From contig NZ_GL538354.1 of the NCBI RefSeq assembly GCF_000148995.1, positions 1 to 61,070 of the forward strand: a DNA stretch of 61,070 nucleotides, written 5' to 3'. Origin of the DNA: Listeria grayi DSM 20601. GTDB lineage: Bacteria; Bacillota; Bacilli; Lactobacillales; Listeriaceae. This document shows, piece by piece, positions 8,444 to 19,560 of the stretch. Positions within the stretch are counted from its first letter, which is position 1. The number at the start of each line of letters is the position of its first letter. Made by a program: the position numbers and the translations under genes. A model generated the notes under the pieces. The model had not been told where the DNA came from. It saw nothing but the letters and a program-made list of their open reading frames with translations, and made no database searches.

Positions 8444-9985
8444 ATGAGAACACAAACAGAGACGAGTTATTTACTTATGAAACTAAATGAATGGGCGGAA
8501 AAAGCGCCGAATGTCTCGTGTTATGAATATCGCGATGAGACGCTGACGTATCAGTCGTTAAAAACAAAGTCTGATGCGCTTGCTTATTATCTGGCAGAAA
8601 ATTATATAGCAGGCACCTCGCAGCCTGCTTTAGTATATGGACACATGAATAGCAGTATGCTGGTAGCTTTTATCGCTGTTGTAAAGTCTGGCCGTGCCTA
8701 TATACCGGTCGACAGCAGTATGCCGAAAGAACGGTTGGAGCAGATCATTGAAGCTGCTCAGCCTGCATACATCATCGCTACGGAGTCATTCCCGCTTGAA
8801 GAAAGCCGACAAGTACCGCTCATTACGCCGGACGACATTGACCGGGCGGTTATAAAAAACGACGACAAAGCGCTCTCAGAGGAGCGAGGCGTGGCAGAGG
8901 ATGAAAATCATTATATCATCTATACTTCTGGCAGCACGGGAATGCCGAAGGGAGTACAGATCAGCCACAATAACCTGGTAAGCTTTACGAATTGGATGCT
9001 AAAGACTTTTTCTTTTGCACCTGGTCGACGCGTTCTTAATCAAGCACCATTTTCCTTTGATTTGTCAGTCATGGATCTTTATCCGACCTTGACCGCTGGT
9101 GGTACACTAGTGCCGCTCGACAAGGCAGAAAGTAATGATCTGAAAACCCTGGCGACAGCGATTCAAAATAAGAAATTACAGACTTGGGTATCCACGCCTT
9201 CCTTTGCAGACGTGTGCCTGCTGGATCCTAACTTTAATGGAGAAAACAATCCAGAATTGACGGAGTTCTTATTTTGCGGAGAAGTACTGACAAAAGAAAC
9301 GGCTGCTGAGTTGCTGAAAAGATTTCCGAAAGCGCGTGTATTCAATACTTATGGGCCAACGGAAGCAACAGTGGCAGTTACCCACATCGAGGTAACGCCT
9401 GAAATCCTTGAGCAGTATGAGGCTATTCCCTTGGGAGAACCGAAAGCTGATTTGACATTGAAGATCATGCGGGAAGATGGTTCCGAGGCAGCGGCAGGCG
9501 AAAAAGGTGAAATCGTGCTGATTGGTCCTTCTGTATCAAAAGGCTATCTGCACGAAGCAGAGAAAACAGCAAAAGTTTTTTCCAAGCATGGTGGCTATCG
9601 TGCCTATCACACCGGAGACTGCGGCTACAAAGAAGCTGGGCAGCTCTTTTATCATAGCCGAATGGATTTCCAAGTCAAGTTACATGGTTATCGCATCGAA
9701 CTAGAAGACATCGAGCAAAACTTGAAAGTAGTCGATTATGTCAAAAATGCTGTTGTGCTACCGCGATACCGCGCTGGTAAAGTGGAGAAGTTAGTAGCCG
9801 TGATCGTTCCGAACGAACATGATTTTGAAAAAGACTACCAATTGACTAAAGCAATCAAAAATGAATTAAAAGAAGTGATGCCTAGCTATATGATCCCTGG
9901 AAAGTGGCTGTATAAAACAGAATTGCCGCTTACGATGAATGGTAAGATCGATCGGAAACTTCTTGCAGAAGAGGTGCAAAGATGA
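8444..9985 (+). CDS. dltA: D-alanine--D-alanyl carrier protein ligase
   Basis: 513 residues, adenylation-domain enzyme. Motifs: YIIYTSGSTGMPKGVQ (P-loop A3), NTYGPTEATVAVT (A5), YHTGDCGY (A7) and catalytic lysine in MNGKIDRK near the end. Activates D-alanine as the adenylate and loads it on the phosphopantetheine arm of DltC in the cytosol. It overlaps dltB by 4 bp. Operon product D-alanylates teichoic acids and lowers surface negative charge. Confidence 0.97.
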   Translation: MRTQTETSYLLMKLNEWAEKAPNVSCYEYRDETLTYQSLKTKSDALAYYLAENYIAGTSQPALVYGHMNSSMLVAFIAVVKSGRAYIPVDSSMPKERLEQIIEAAQPAYIIATESFPLEESRQVPLITPDDIDRAVIKNDDKALSEERGVAEDENHYIIYTSGSTGMPKGVQISHNNLVSFTNWMLKTFSFAPGRRVLNQAPFSFDLSVMDLYPTLTAGGTLVPLDKAESNDLKTLATAIQNKKLQTWVSTPSFADVCLLDPNFNGENNPELTEFLFCGEVLTKETAAELLKRFPKARVFNTYGPTEATVAVTHIEVTPEILEQYEAIPLGEPKADLTLKIMREDGSEAAAGEKGEIVLIGPSVSKGYLHEAEKTAKVFSKHGGYRAYHTGDCGYKEAGQLFYHSRMDFQVKLHGYRIELEDIEQNLKVVDYVKNAVVLPRYRAGKVEKLVAVIVPNEHDFEKDYQLTKAIKNELKEVMPSYMIPGKWLYKTELPLTMNGKIDRKLLAEEVQR

Positions 9986-11166
9986 CAACTCCATATGGGA
10001 CGCTGTTTTATTTCGGCGTATTGATCCTCTTTTTATTACCAGTTGTGATCGCGGGATTATGCGGTAAGCGACTCCCAATTTACAATTCTTTTATTACGCT
10101 CGTCTTTCTTTATTTCTTGTACGCGCATAATACAGTTCAAGCTGTCACCTTCATCTGCTTTATTTTCTGGCAGCTAGCGATCGTGAGAATGTACTTCCAC
10201 TATCGGAAAGTATGGAATAAAAATCATGGCGGGATCTTCGTTCTGTTTGTGATCTTATCGATTTTGCCATTGGCAGTTGTAAAAGTGCAGCCGCTTCTGG
10301 CAGCACACACGACGATGATCGGTTTCCTAGGGATCTCCTACGTTACTTTCAAGGCAGTTGCGATGGTCATAGAGATCCGTGATAATCTGATCAAAGAATA
10401 TAACGCGGTTGACTTTGTACAGTTCCTGCTGTTCTTCCCAACAATTTCTTCAGGACCGATCGATCGCTTCCGGCGTTTTCAAAAAGACGTCAAAAAGCCG
10501 TTGGAAAAAGAAGCATATCTGGAGCTGCTGAATAAAGGGATCTTCTTGATCTTCTTGGGATTCCTTTACAAATTCATTCTATCGTATCTGATCGATACCT
10601 ATTTGATCCATCATCTGCAGTTTCGCTTATTCAATCACATTGATTTCGGCTGGTCGATGGTCGGCTATATGTACAGCTATAGCATGTATCTATTCTTCGA
10701 CTTTGCCGGCTACAGTGCTTTCGCAGTAGGTGTAAGTTATCTGCTGGGGATCCAAACACCGATGAACTTTAATAAGCCGTTCGCATCGAGAAATATCAAA
10801 GACTTCTGGAACCGCTGGCACATGACGCTGTCTTTCTGGTTCCGCGATTTTATCTTTATGCGCCTTGTCATGTGGCTGACGAAGAAGAAATGGTTCAAGA
10901 GCAAGTTCACCGTCATGTATATTGCCTATTTCGTCAATTTCTTCGTCATGGGTGTCTGGCATGGTTTGCATTGGTATTACATCGTCTATGGACTCTATCA
11001 TGCGACGATGATTGTCGGGATGGATATCTTTGAACGAATCAATAAGAAGTATCGATTTTATCCTAAAAACAACGTGACTTATATCATCAGTTTGATAATT
11101 ACATTCCACGTTGTCTGCTTTGGCTTTTTAATCTTCTCAGGAATATTCGCGAAAATCACATATTAA
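9982..11166 (+). CDS. dltB: D-alanyl transfer protein DltB (MBOAT)
   Basis: 394 residues, many membrane segments, MBOAT family. The invariant histidine is in FFVMGVWHGLHWYY (about residue 328), and the preceding KDFWNRWHMTLS motif is intact. DltB moves D-alanine from DltC across the membrane. ATG overlaps the dltA stop (ATGA). Confidence 0.97.
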   Translation: MTTPYGTLFYFGVLILFLLPVVIAGLCGKRLPIYNSFITLVFLYFLYAHNTVQAVTFICFIFWQLAIVRMYFHYRKVWNKNHGGIFVLFVILSILPLAVVKVQPLLAAHTTMIGFLGISYVTFKAVAMVIEIRDNLIKEYNAVDFVQFLLFFPTISSGPIDRFRRFQKDVKKPLEKEAYLELLNKGIFLIFLGFLYKFILSYLIDTYLIHHLQFRLFNHIDFGWSMVGYMYSYSMYLFFDFAGYSAFAVGVSYLLGIQTPMNFNKPFASRNIKDFWNRWHMTLSFWFRDFIFMRLVMWLTKKKWFKSKFTVMYIAYFVNFFVMGVWHGLHWYYIVYGLYHATMIVGMDIFERINKKYRFYPKNNVTYIISLIITFHVVCFGFLIFSGIFAKITY

Positions 11167-11184
11167 ATAAAGGTGGTACTAAAA

Positions 11185-11421
11185 ATGGAATTTAACGAAA
11201 AAGTATTGGACTTATTAGCAGAAGTAACAGAAACAGAAGAAGTAAAAGACGATTTGAATTTGAACTTATTCGACGAAGGATTATTAGATTCAATGGGCAC
11301 AGTCCAATTGTTGATGGAAGTGGAATCAACTCTGGACATCACGGTGCCAGTTTCAGAATTTGATCGGGAAACGTGGGCTACTCCGGCAATGATAATTGAA
11401 CGCTTGAAGGAATTCGAATAA
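11185..11421 (+). CDS. dltC: D-alanyl carrier protein
   Basis: 78 residues from ATG 11185 (ribosome site AAAGGTGG); a GTG 12 bases upstream is in frame but lies on that site. Acyl-carrier fold with the phosphopantetheine serine Ser36 in [10 protein letters not shown]. Carries D-alanine as a thioester between DltA and DltB. Its stop overlaps the dltD ATG by one base. Confidence 0.96.
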   Translation: MEFNEKVLDLLAEVTETEEVKDDLNLNLFDEGLLDSMGTVQLLMEVESTLDITVPVSEFDRETWATPAMIIERLKEFE

Positions 11422-12707
11422 TGAAAAAGAAACTATGGATGACATTTGGCCCAATACTGGTTGCTTTATTACTATTCAGCTTTATTTTATTTGGGCCAAG
11501 TGCTATCTTTGGTGGTGTGAGCGAACAAGCAGTGCGCGACAGTGCGACTTCGATGAATCAGACATCTCTGCAGGGAAATATCTTGCAGAAAAGGGCAATG
11601 GAAGAAAACTATCTGCCACTTTTTGGTTCCTCCGAGTTATCGCGTCTGTCTGCTTTTCATCCCAGTGTCTTTCTAGGAAAGTACGAGCCTACATATAAAA
11701 CTTATTTAATGGGAAGACCGGGCACACAATCCTTGCAGCATTTTCTAGATGCTAATATGCTTGGCGATAGTTTGAAAGGCAAAAAAATTGTGTTCATTTT
11801 ATCACCGCAATGGTTTAAACAAGATGGTGTAGGAAACGGCGGGTTCGGAGCCAACTTCTCGCCGCTGCAGGCTTATTATTTTGCTTTGCAAACGGAAAAA
11901 CCGACGCCGGAGATCAAATACGCAGCCAAACGGCTTTTGGAGTTCCAAGTTGTAAAAGATGATGTTATTTTGAGTCATCTGCTGAAGAATAAGCTATTGC
12001 CACCTAATAAAAAACCGGCAAATGCGAAATTTTTCCGTAAATTGGGCGAGTTGAAATACAAGCTCTTGATGCGTAAAGACGAGCTGACCGCCAAACATAT
12101 CCGAAAATCCAAACAAGAACAGATCGACAAGGGCATCGCAAAATTGCCAGAGACACTCGATTTTAAAACGTTAGACAAGCTGGCACTTCAAACAGCAGAA
12201 AAACAAACGGCTGATGTGCCTTTCCATATCAAACGCAAAGTATACCGCAGCAAGCTCAAACCTAATATGAAGAAATTGGTCAAGCAAGCGCAAAAACTGC
12301 GTTATGATCGTTCGCCGGAATATGTCGATCTTCAGCTGCTTTTAGATACCTTTAAAAAGCAAGGTGCTGATGTACTCGTGATCAACCAGCCATTGAACGG
12401 GGAATGGATCGATTACAGTGGAATGGATAAGCCAATGATCGAAAGTTACTATCGCAATAGTGAGCGTATCGTCAAAGAAAACGGCTTCCGCTATCTTTCC
12501 CTGCAAAGTAAGCAAGATAAACCTTATTATATGGAAGATACCTCTCACGTCAACTGGCGCAGCTGGGTCATTGTCGATAAGCGACTGCAAGCATTTTTAG
12601 CAGCACCAAAGCCCAATCATTATCCGAAGGGTCTTTCCATATCAGAAGTACAAAAAGAATATGGGAATCATAACCTGCCGCATATAATAGAAGGAAAAAC
12701 AAAATAA
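11421..12707 (+). CDS. dltD: DltD, D-alanyl transferase acting on teichoic acids
   Basis: 428 residues: N-terminal membrane anchor (about 6-28) and an extracellular SGNH-like domain. The nucleophile Ser is in LFGSSELSR and the catalytic histidine in DTSHVNWRSW. DltD places D-alanine on lipoteichoic acid outside the membrane. Last gene of dltXABCD, followed by a strong bidirectional terminator. Confidence 0.96.
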   Translation: MKKKLWMTFGPILVALLLFSFILFGPSAIFGGVSEQAVRDSATSMNQTSLQGNILQKRAMEENYLPLFGSSELSRLSAFHPSVFLGKYEPTYKTYLMGRPGTQSLQHFLDANMLGDSLKGKKIVFILSPQWFKQDGVGNGGFGANFSPLQAYYFALQTEKPTPEIKYAAKRLLEFQVVKDDVILSHLLKNKLLPPNKKPANAKFFRKLGELKYKLLMRKDELTAKHIRKSKQEQIDKGIAKLPETLDFKTLDKLALQTAEKQTADVPFHIKRKVYRSKLKPNMKKLVKQAQKLRYDRSPEYVDLQLLLDTFKKQGADVLVINQPLNGEWIDYSGMDKPMIESYYRNSERIVKENGFRYLSLQSKQDKPYYMEDTSHVNWRSWVIVDKRLQAFLAAPKPNHYPKGLSISEVQKEYGNHNLPHIIEGKTK

Positions 12708-12708
12708 A

Positions 12709-12748
12709 AAAAGCGTGTTCTTTCATAATAGAAAGAACACGCTTTTTT
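12709..12748. terminator. Bidirectional terminator between dltD and a convergent gene
   Basis: AAGCGTGTTCTTT (12711-12723) pairs with the complement at 12732-12744, with A run before and T run after, so it serves dltD on + and the lipoprotein gene on -. Confidence 0.92.
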
Positions 12749-13794
12749 TAACGGCTCATATAACTTGTGATCACGTCAGAAATTGCTTTATCTAAGCTTT
12801 CTTTATTGATAATAGTGGAACGTCCAGGAATGCTTGGGACGGGTTTATATTTCTTGAACTCGATATTGGTCGTAAAGACTAGCCGGTCATTGGCAGTCTG
12901 CAGATCATTCGTGATAAACATCTTTTTCAGTTTCTTATTGCTATCGCCAGTAAGGGCAATGTCAATGTTCCATTTATTCGCATGGTTATTGACGAAGCTT
13001 GTTAGCTTGCTGTTCGTCTCAGCCATTTGCTTTTCTAAAAATTGCTTCGCGTCTTGTTTACTGATATCCTCGTTTTCCATAACTAGATTCAGCAGATCTT
13101 CATCTTTGTAAAATGATTTTGCATTTTCACGGACCAGCGAACGGATATCGTGCTTATTTAAGCGTAATTTTAGTACATTATCATCTGTGGTGAAGCGCTT
13201 TTTATTGATTTTATTCATGTAGTTATAGAGATTGAACATGACCTTATCTTCAATATTGGCGATTTCTTTTGCTTGCTTCGTCACCATTTGACTGTCGATC
13301 GTTTGGCCAGTGATATTTTGCATAGCTTCATAAAGGTCGAAATATTTGCCTTTAAGCGCTTGGTTCATCGGTAAGACATCATCGGCGATGGTTTGGAGTT
13401 GCTTGCTGAAAAAGAAATCATATTCAGATTGGTTGGAAAACAGGTCTTTAGCTGGGAGATAGATGCGACCAGTTTCGAAATCTTGCAGTGTATGGAAAGT
13501 TAATGTGTGTGAGGTTGGTTTTGTTACATTCCATTGATAGGTATTGTAGCTTTGATTTGCTTTTCTATTTAATGAAGTATCATAAATAAATTCAGAGTTG
13601 CGTAACAGCGAGGCATGCTTCGTTTCATACTTTCCTGATAATTCCTTGATATGGAATGTCATCTTCGCGGAAAAATCGGGTTCTTTTGCGAAATGTCTTA
13701 AATTTGCCAAGAAAACAGATTTAGACGAGCTGCAGGATGTTAAAAGACTTAAAAGCAATGTAAGAACAGCAAGAATGCCTATTGCTTTTTTCAT
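12748..13794 (-). CDS. Lipoprotein of unknown function
   Basis: 348 residues. The signal peptide ends in LLTSC followed by SSSKS, so it should be a lipid-anchored protein of the outer membrane face. The rest has no motif I recognise: a mixed, lysine- and asparagine-rich region with a helical stretch around 215-265 (ENEDISKQDAKQFLEKQMAET). It resembles lipoproteins with LppX/YcdB-like beta folds in general character only. The gene stands alone between dlt and suf; ribosome site AAAGGAG precedes its ATG. Confidence 0.8.
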   Translation of the reverse strand: MKKAIGILAVLTLLLSLLTSCSSSKSVFLANLRHFAKEPDFSAKMTFHIKELSGKYETKHASLLRNSEFIYDTSLNRKANQSYNTYQWNVTKPTSHTLTFHTLQDFETGRIYLPAKDLFSNQSEYDFFFSKQLQTIADDVLPMNQALKGKYFDLYEAMQNITGQTIDSQMVTKQAKEIANIEDKVMFNLYNYMNKINKKRFTTDDNVLKLRLNKHDIRSLVRENAKSFYKDEDLLNLVMENEDISKQDAKQFLEKQMAETNSKLTSFVNNHANKWNIDIALTGDSNKKLKKMFITNDLQTANDRLVFTTNIEFKKYKPVPSIPGRSTIINKESLDKAISDVITSYMSR

Positions 13795-14122
13795 AATAAA
13801 ACTCCTTTTTTAAAAATAAAATATATTACAAAAATAAAACAGTATTGCAATATTATAACACTAAACACAATACCATATTAATGGCAGTCTGACAATACAC
13901 TTCAAGAAAAAGTAGACCTTTTGCATAGGGAATAGTAATAGGGATTTGCCTGATTCTCAAATACAGAAGAAATAATGATAATGATAGAGGTGTGGTAAAA
14001 GTGCTTGCTTAGTAGTAAAATAGAGGAGAAAACGGCTGTAAGACTATTTCTTATAGTTGTAATTAGATTAGAATTATACTAAACTAGATTTAAGAAACGA
14101 CAATAAAGGAGGACTATATTAA
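13795..14122. promoter_or_regulatory. Divergent intergenic region before sufC with a Fur/PerR-like box
   Basis: 328 bp holding promoters of the lipoprotein gene (-) and the suf operon (+). AATAATGATAATGATA at 13971-13986 has the tandem GATAAT-type hexamers of a Fur-family site, which would suit Fe-S biogenesis genes. A -10 candidate TATACT sits at 14075-14080. Assignment is tentative; no regulator data. Confidence 0.4.
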
Positions 14123-14914
14123 ATGGCAATACTTAAAGTAGAAGATCTACATGTTGAAATAGAAGGAAAAGAGATTTTAAAAGGTGTTAATTTAGAAGTA
14201 TCGACAAATGAAATTCATGCGATCATGGGACCAAACGGAACGGGGAAATCCACATTATCCTCAGCAATCATGGGGCATCCAAAATATGAAGTTACACAAG
14301 GCTCTATCACACTAGATGGAGAAGACGTTTTAGAAATGGATGTTGATGAACGCGCACGTGCTGGTTTATTCTTAGCAATGCAGTATCCAAGCGAAATCAC
14401 TGGGATCACGAATGCAGAATTTATGCGTTCCGCGATCAACAGCCGCCGCGAAGAAGGTCAAGAAATGCCGTTGATGCAGTATATCCGTAAAATGGATGAA
14501 AAAATGGAACTGCTAGATATGTCAGAAGAAATGGCAGAACGCTATGTAAATGAAGGTTTCTCTGGTGGGGAAAAGAAACGTAATGAGATCTTACAATTAT
14601 TGATGATCGAACCAACGATCGCGATCTTGGATGAGATCGACTCTGGTCTTGATATCGATGCACTGAAAGTCGTATCACGCGGCATCAACGCAATGCGCGG
14701 CGAAGGTTTCGGCTGCTTGATCATTACGCATTACCAACGTTTGCTTAACTACATCGAACCGGATTTTGTCCACGTTATGATGCAAGGGAAAGTCGTGAAA
14801 AACGGCGGACCGGAGTTGGCTAAACGCTTGGAAAACGAAGGGTACGATTGGATCAAACAAGAATTAGGTATTGAATTTGACGAAGAAGATGAAGAAACAG
14901 TAGAAGAACAATAG
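14123..14914 (+). CDS. sufC: Fe-S cluster assembly ATPase SufC
   Basis: 263 residues, ABC-type ATPase: Walker A GPNGTGKST (36-44), signature FSGGEKKRNEI and Walker B IAILDEIDSGLDID. With SufB and SufD it makes the SufBC2D scaffold that builds Fe-S clusters in the cytosol. The acidic tail (DEEDEETVEEQ) is usual for Firmicutes. First gene of sufCDSUB; ribosome site AAAGGAGG lies before ATG 14123. Confidence 0.97.
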   Translation: MAILKVEDLHVEIEGKEILKGVNLEVSTNEIHAIMGPNGTGKSTLSSAIMGHPKYEVTQGSITLDGEDVLEMDVDERARAGLFLAMQYPSEITGITNAEFMRSAINSRREEGQEMPLMQYIRKMDEKMELLDMSEEMAERYVNEGFSGGEKKRNEILQLLMIEPTIAILDEIDSGLDIDALKVVSRGINAMRGEGFGCLIITHYQRLLNYIEPDFVHVMMQGKVVKNGGPELAKRLENEGYDWIKQELGIEFDEEDEETVEEQ

Positions 14915-14932
14915 GAAAGTGGGGCTAAGATC

Positions 14933-16234
14933 ATGGCAGAAAATTTAATTATAAAAGATGATTTTATCCGCACGTTTTCCGAAAATGGAAATGAACCAAA
15001 ATGGCTGCTTGATTTTCGAACAGCTGCTTGGCAAAAAGTGGCAGAATTAGATTTGCCATATGTGGATAAAACAAAAATAAACCGCTGGAATTTTACCAAA
15101 TTTGATACTTTCCATGCGTTCAAACCAGGGCTTACGGACGAAGAACTTGATTCCAAAGTAACCGGCGTCTTGGACCTGGAAAATAAAGAAGCTAATTATT
15201 ACGTACAAGTGGATCAGCATCCGGCACGTTTGCAATTGCAAGCAGAATTAAAAGAGCAAGGCGTGATTTTTGAAGATCTGCATTCCGCTATTCAAAATCA
15301 TCCAGAGCTGGTCAAAAGCTATTTAATGACACAAGCTGTGCAAAAAGACGAGCATAAATTGACTGCTTTTCATGCAGCATTGATCAATGGCGGCGTTTTT
15401 CTCTATGTTCCTAAAAATGTAGAAGTAAAAGCACCGATCCAAGCTGTTTTTGTCCAAAAAAATATCGAATCACCACTTATCAACCACAACTTGATCATTG
15501 CCGACGACAACAGTTCGGTGACCTATGTGGAAAATTATATTACGTTAGATGAAAAAACGGCTGGGATCGTCAACATCGTCGAAGAAGTGATCGCGAATCA
15601 AAATGCGCGCATCACATTTGGCGCAGTGGACAATTTATCCAGTGAAGTAACGACGTATATCAACCGCCGCGGGCATGTCGGCGCTGACAGCCGCTTAGAA
15701 TGGGCATTGGGCTTGATGAATGACGGGGATACGATCAATGAGAACAATACGAACTTGATCGGCGCTGGTTCGTCCAGTGATGTCAAAACGGTGACCGTTG
15801 GCCGCGGGAAACAAACACAAAATGTGACGACTCGCGTGACGCATTATGGAAAAGCATCCATTGGTACGATCCTTTCGCACGGTGTTATGAAAGATAGCGC
15901 GACGACCGTATTCAACGGGATCGGTCACATCAAACATGGCGCTTCCAAATCCGACGCCCAACAAGAATCGCGTGTTTTGATGCTTAGCTCGAAAGCACGC
16001 GGCGATGCGAACCCGATTTTATTGATCGATGAAAATGATGTAGTCGCAGGCCACGCCGCTTCTGTCGGACGAGTGGATCCAGTCCAAATGTTCTACTTGA
16101 TGAGTCGCGGAATCTCTCGAAAAGAAGCAGAACGCCTGATCATTCATGGCTTCCTAGATCCAGTTGTACGTCAGCTGCCGATCGAAAATGTAAAACTCAT
16201 GCTAAGAAATGTTATCGAAGGGAAAGTGCTGTAA
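14933..16234 (+). CDS. sufD: Fe-S cluster assembly protein SufD
   Basis: 433 residues with the SufBD beta-helix core; C-terminal signature VDPVQMFYLMSRGISRKEAERLIIHGFLD (quoted in pieces elsewhere by family) is intact. Structural partner of SufB in the scaffold. It begins 18 bp after sufC and its stop is directly followed by the sufS ATG. Confidence 0.96.
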   Translation: MAENLIIKDDFIRTFSENGNEPKWLLDFRTAAWQKVAELDLPYVDKTKINRWNFTKFDTFHAFKPGLTDEELDSKVTGVLDLENKEANYYVQVDQHPARLQLQAELKEQGVIFEDLHSAIQNHPELVKSYLMTQAVQKDEHKLTAFHAALINGGVFLYVPKNVEVKAPIQAVFVQKNIESPLINHNLIIADDNSSVTYVENYITLDEKTAGIVNIVEEVIANQNARITFGAVDNLSSEVTTYINRRGHVGADSRLEWALGLMNDGDTINENNTNLIGAGSSSDVKTVTVGRGKQTQNVTTRVTHYGKASIGTILSHGVMKDSATTVFNGIGHIKHGASKSDAQQESRVLMLSSKARGDANPILLIDENDVVAGHAASVGRVDPVQMFYLMSRGISRKEAERLIIHGFLDPVVRQLPIENVKLMLRNVIEGKVL

Positions 16235-17912
<1,678 letters not shown>

Positions 17913-17913
<1 letters not shown>

Positions 17914-19307
17914 TGACTGAAATTCCAGAAATAGATGAATATCAATACGGCTTTCACGATAAAGATACATCGGTTTTTCGTACAGAGCGTGGACTTACAG
18001 CAGATGTAGTCCGGGAGATCTCGAAAATCAAAGAAGAACCAGAATGGATGCTCGACTTCCGTTTGAAATCACTAGAACAGTTTTATAAAATGCCGATGCC
18101 ACAATGGGGCGGAGATCTATCAGAACTGAAGTTTGAAGACATCACCTACTATGTGAAACCATCAGATCACACCGTAAAATCTTGGGATGAAGTGCCGGAA
18201 GAAATCAAACGTACTTTTGATAAACTCGGCATTCCCGAAGCAGAACAAAAATACTTGGCAGGCGCTTCGGCACAATATGAATCCGAAGTTGTCTATCACA
18301 ATATGAAAGAAGACTTGGAAGAACTTGGAATCGTCTTCAAAGACACTGATTCAGCCCTAAAAGAAAACGAAGATATTTTCAAAGAATATTTTTCTAAAGT
18401 CATTCCGCCAAGCGACAATAAATTCGCCGCATTAAACTCGGCAGTCTGGTCCGGAGGTTCCTTTATCTATGTACCAAAAGGAGTCAAAGTAGATACGCCA
18501 TTACAAGCGTATTTCCGCATCAATTCCGAGAACATGGGACAATTTGAACGGACACTTATCGTTGTGGATGAAGGCGCTAGTGTCAATTACGTAGAAGGCT
18601 GTACAGCACCAGTTTACACCACGAATTCCCTGCATTCTGCAGTCGTAGAAATCATCGTAAAACCTAACGCTTATTGCCGTTATACGACCATTCAAAACTG
18701 GGCCAATAACGTCTACAACTTAGTAACCAAGCGTACTTTCTGCGAAGAAAATGCCACAATGGAATGGATCGATGGCAACATCGGTTCCAAACTGACAATG
18801 AAATACCCAGCCGTACACTTGCGGGGAGAAGGCGCACGTGGCACGACATTGTCGATCGCGATCGCCGGAAAAGGCCAACGCCAAGACGCCGGCGCGAAGA
18901 TGATGCACTACGCACCAAACACATCTTCCACCATCGTCTCCAAGTCGATCTCGAAACAAGGCGGCAACGTAACCTACCGCGGAATCGTCCACTTCGGACG
19001 AAACGCAGACGGCGCCCGCTCCAACATCGAGTGCGACACCCTGATCATGGACCAAGCCTCTACATCCGATACGATCCCGTACAATGAGATCCTAAACAAC
19101 AATATCTCACTGGAACACGAAGCAAAAGTATCGAAAGTTTCCGAAGAGCAGCTCTTTTACCTGATGAGCCGCGGACTTTCGGAGCAGGAAGCAACGGAAA
19201 TGATTGTAATGGGATTCATTGAACCGTTTACGAAGGAATTACCGATGGAATATGCGGTGGAGATGAACCGGTTGATTAAGTTTGAGATGGAAGGTTCGAT
19301 TGGGTAA
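17913..19307 (+). CDS. sufB: Fe-S cluster assembly protein SufB
   Basis: 464 residues, SufB family, very conserved. Core motifs [20 protein letters not shown], and the C-terminal [19 protein letters not shown] are visible. Main scaffold subunit where the cluster is assembled. Last gene of the operon; ribosome site AAGGAGG overlaps the end of sufU. The 3' half has a run of C/G-rich synonymous codons, so long antisense frames appear there; they are not genes. Confidence 0.97.
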
Positions 19308-19560
19308 ATAGAGTTATGTGAGCTAGGGATGCCTTTTGGTGTTTCTGGCTTTTTTTGTGCGGAGAAAAGCCATGGCGTGTAAAGTAAATTAATATTTTGG
19401 GCTGTTATTCTTAATATTTTAAAATTTTATCTAGCTAATCATGCTATAATAAATGGTGTATTTAACTCTCGCAGTAGCTAAGCGTAAGTTAAAACAAGCG
19501 AAAACGAACACTTCAAATTATAAAGAATTCCACTATTAGCTATAGAAAGGAAGGATGTAA

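Noticed and set aside
18664-19087. Long open frames overlapping sufB in other frames
   Set aside because: Arginine/cysteine-rich translations are shadows of G/C-ending codons in sufB; no ribosome sites or families.
19308-19560. Terminator behind sufB
   Set aside because: A T7 run follows GGC, but only a 3-bp stem could be found, so I did not annotate a terminator.
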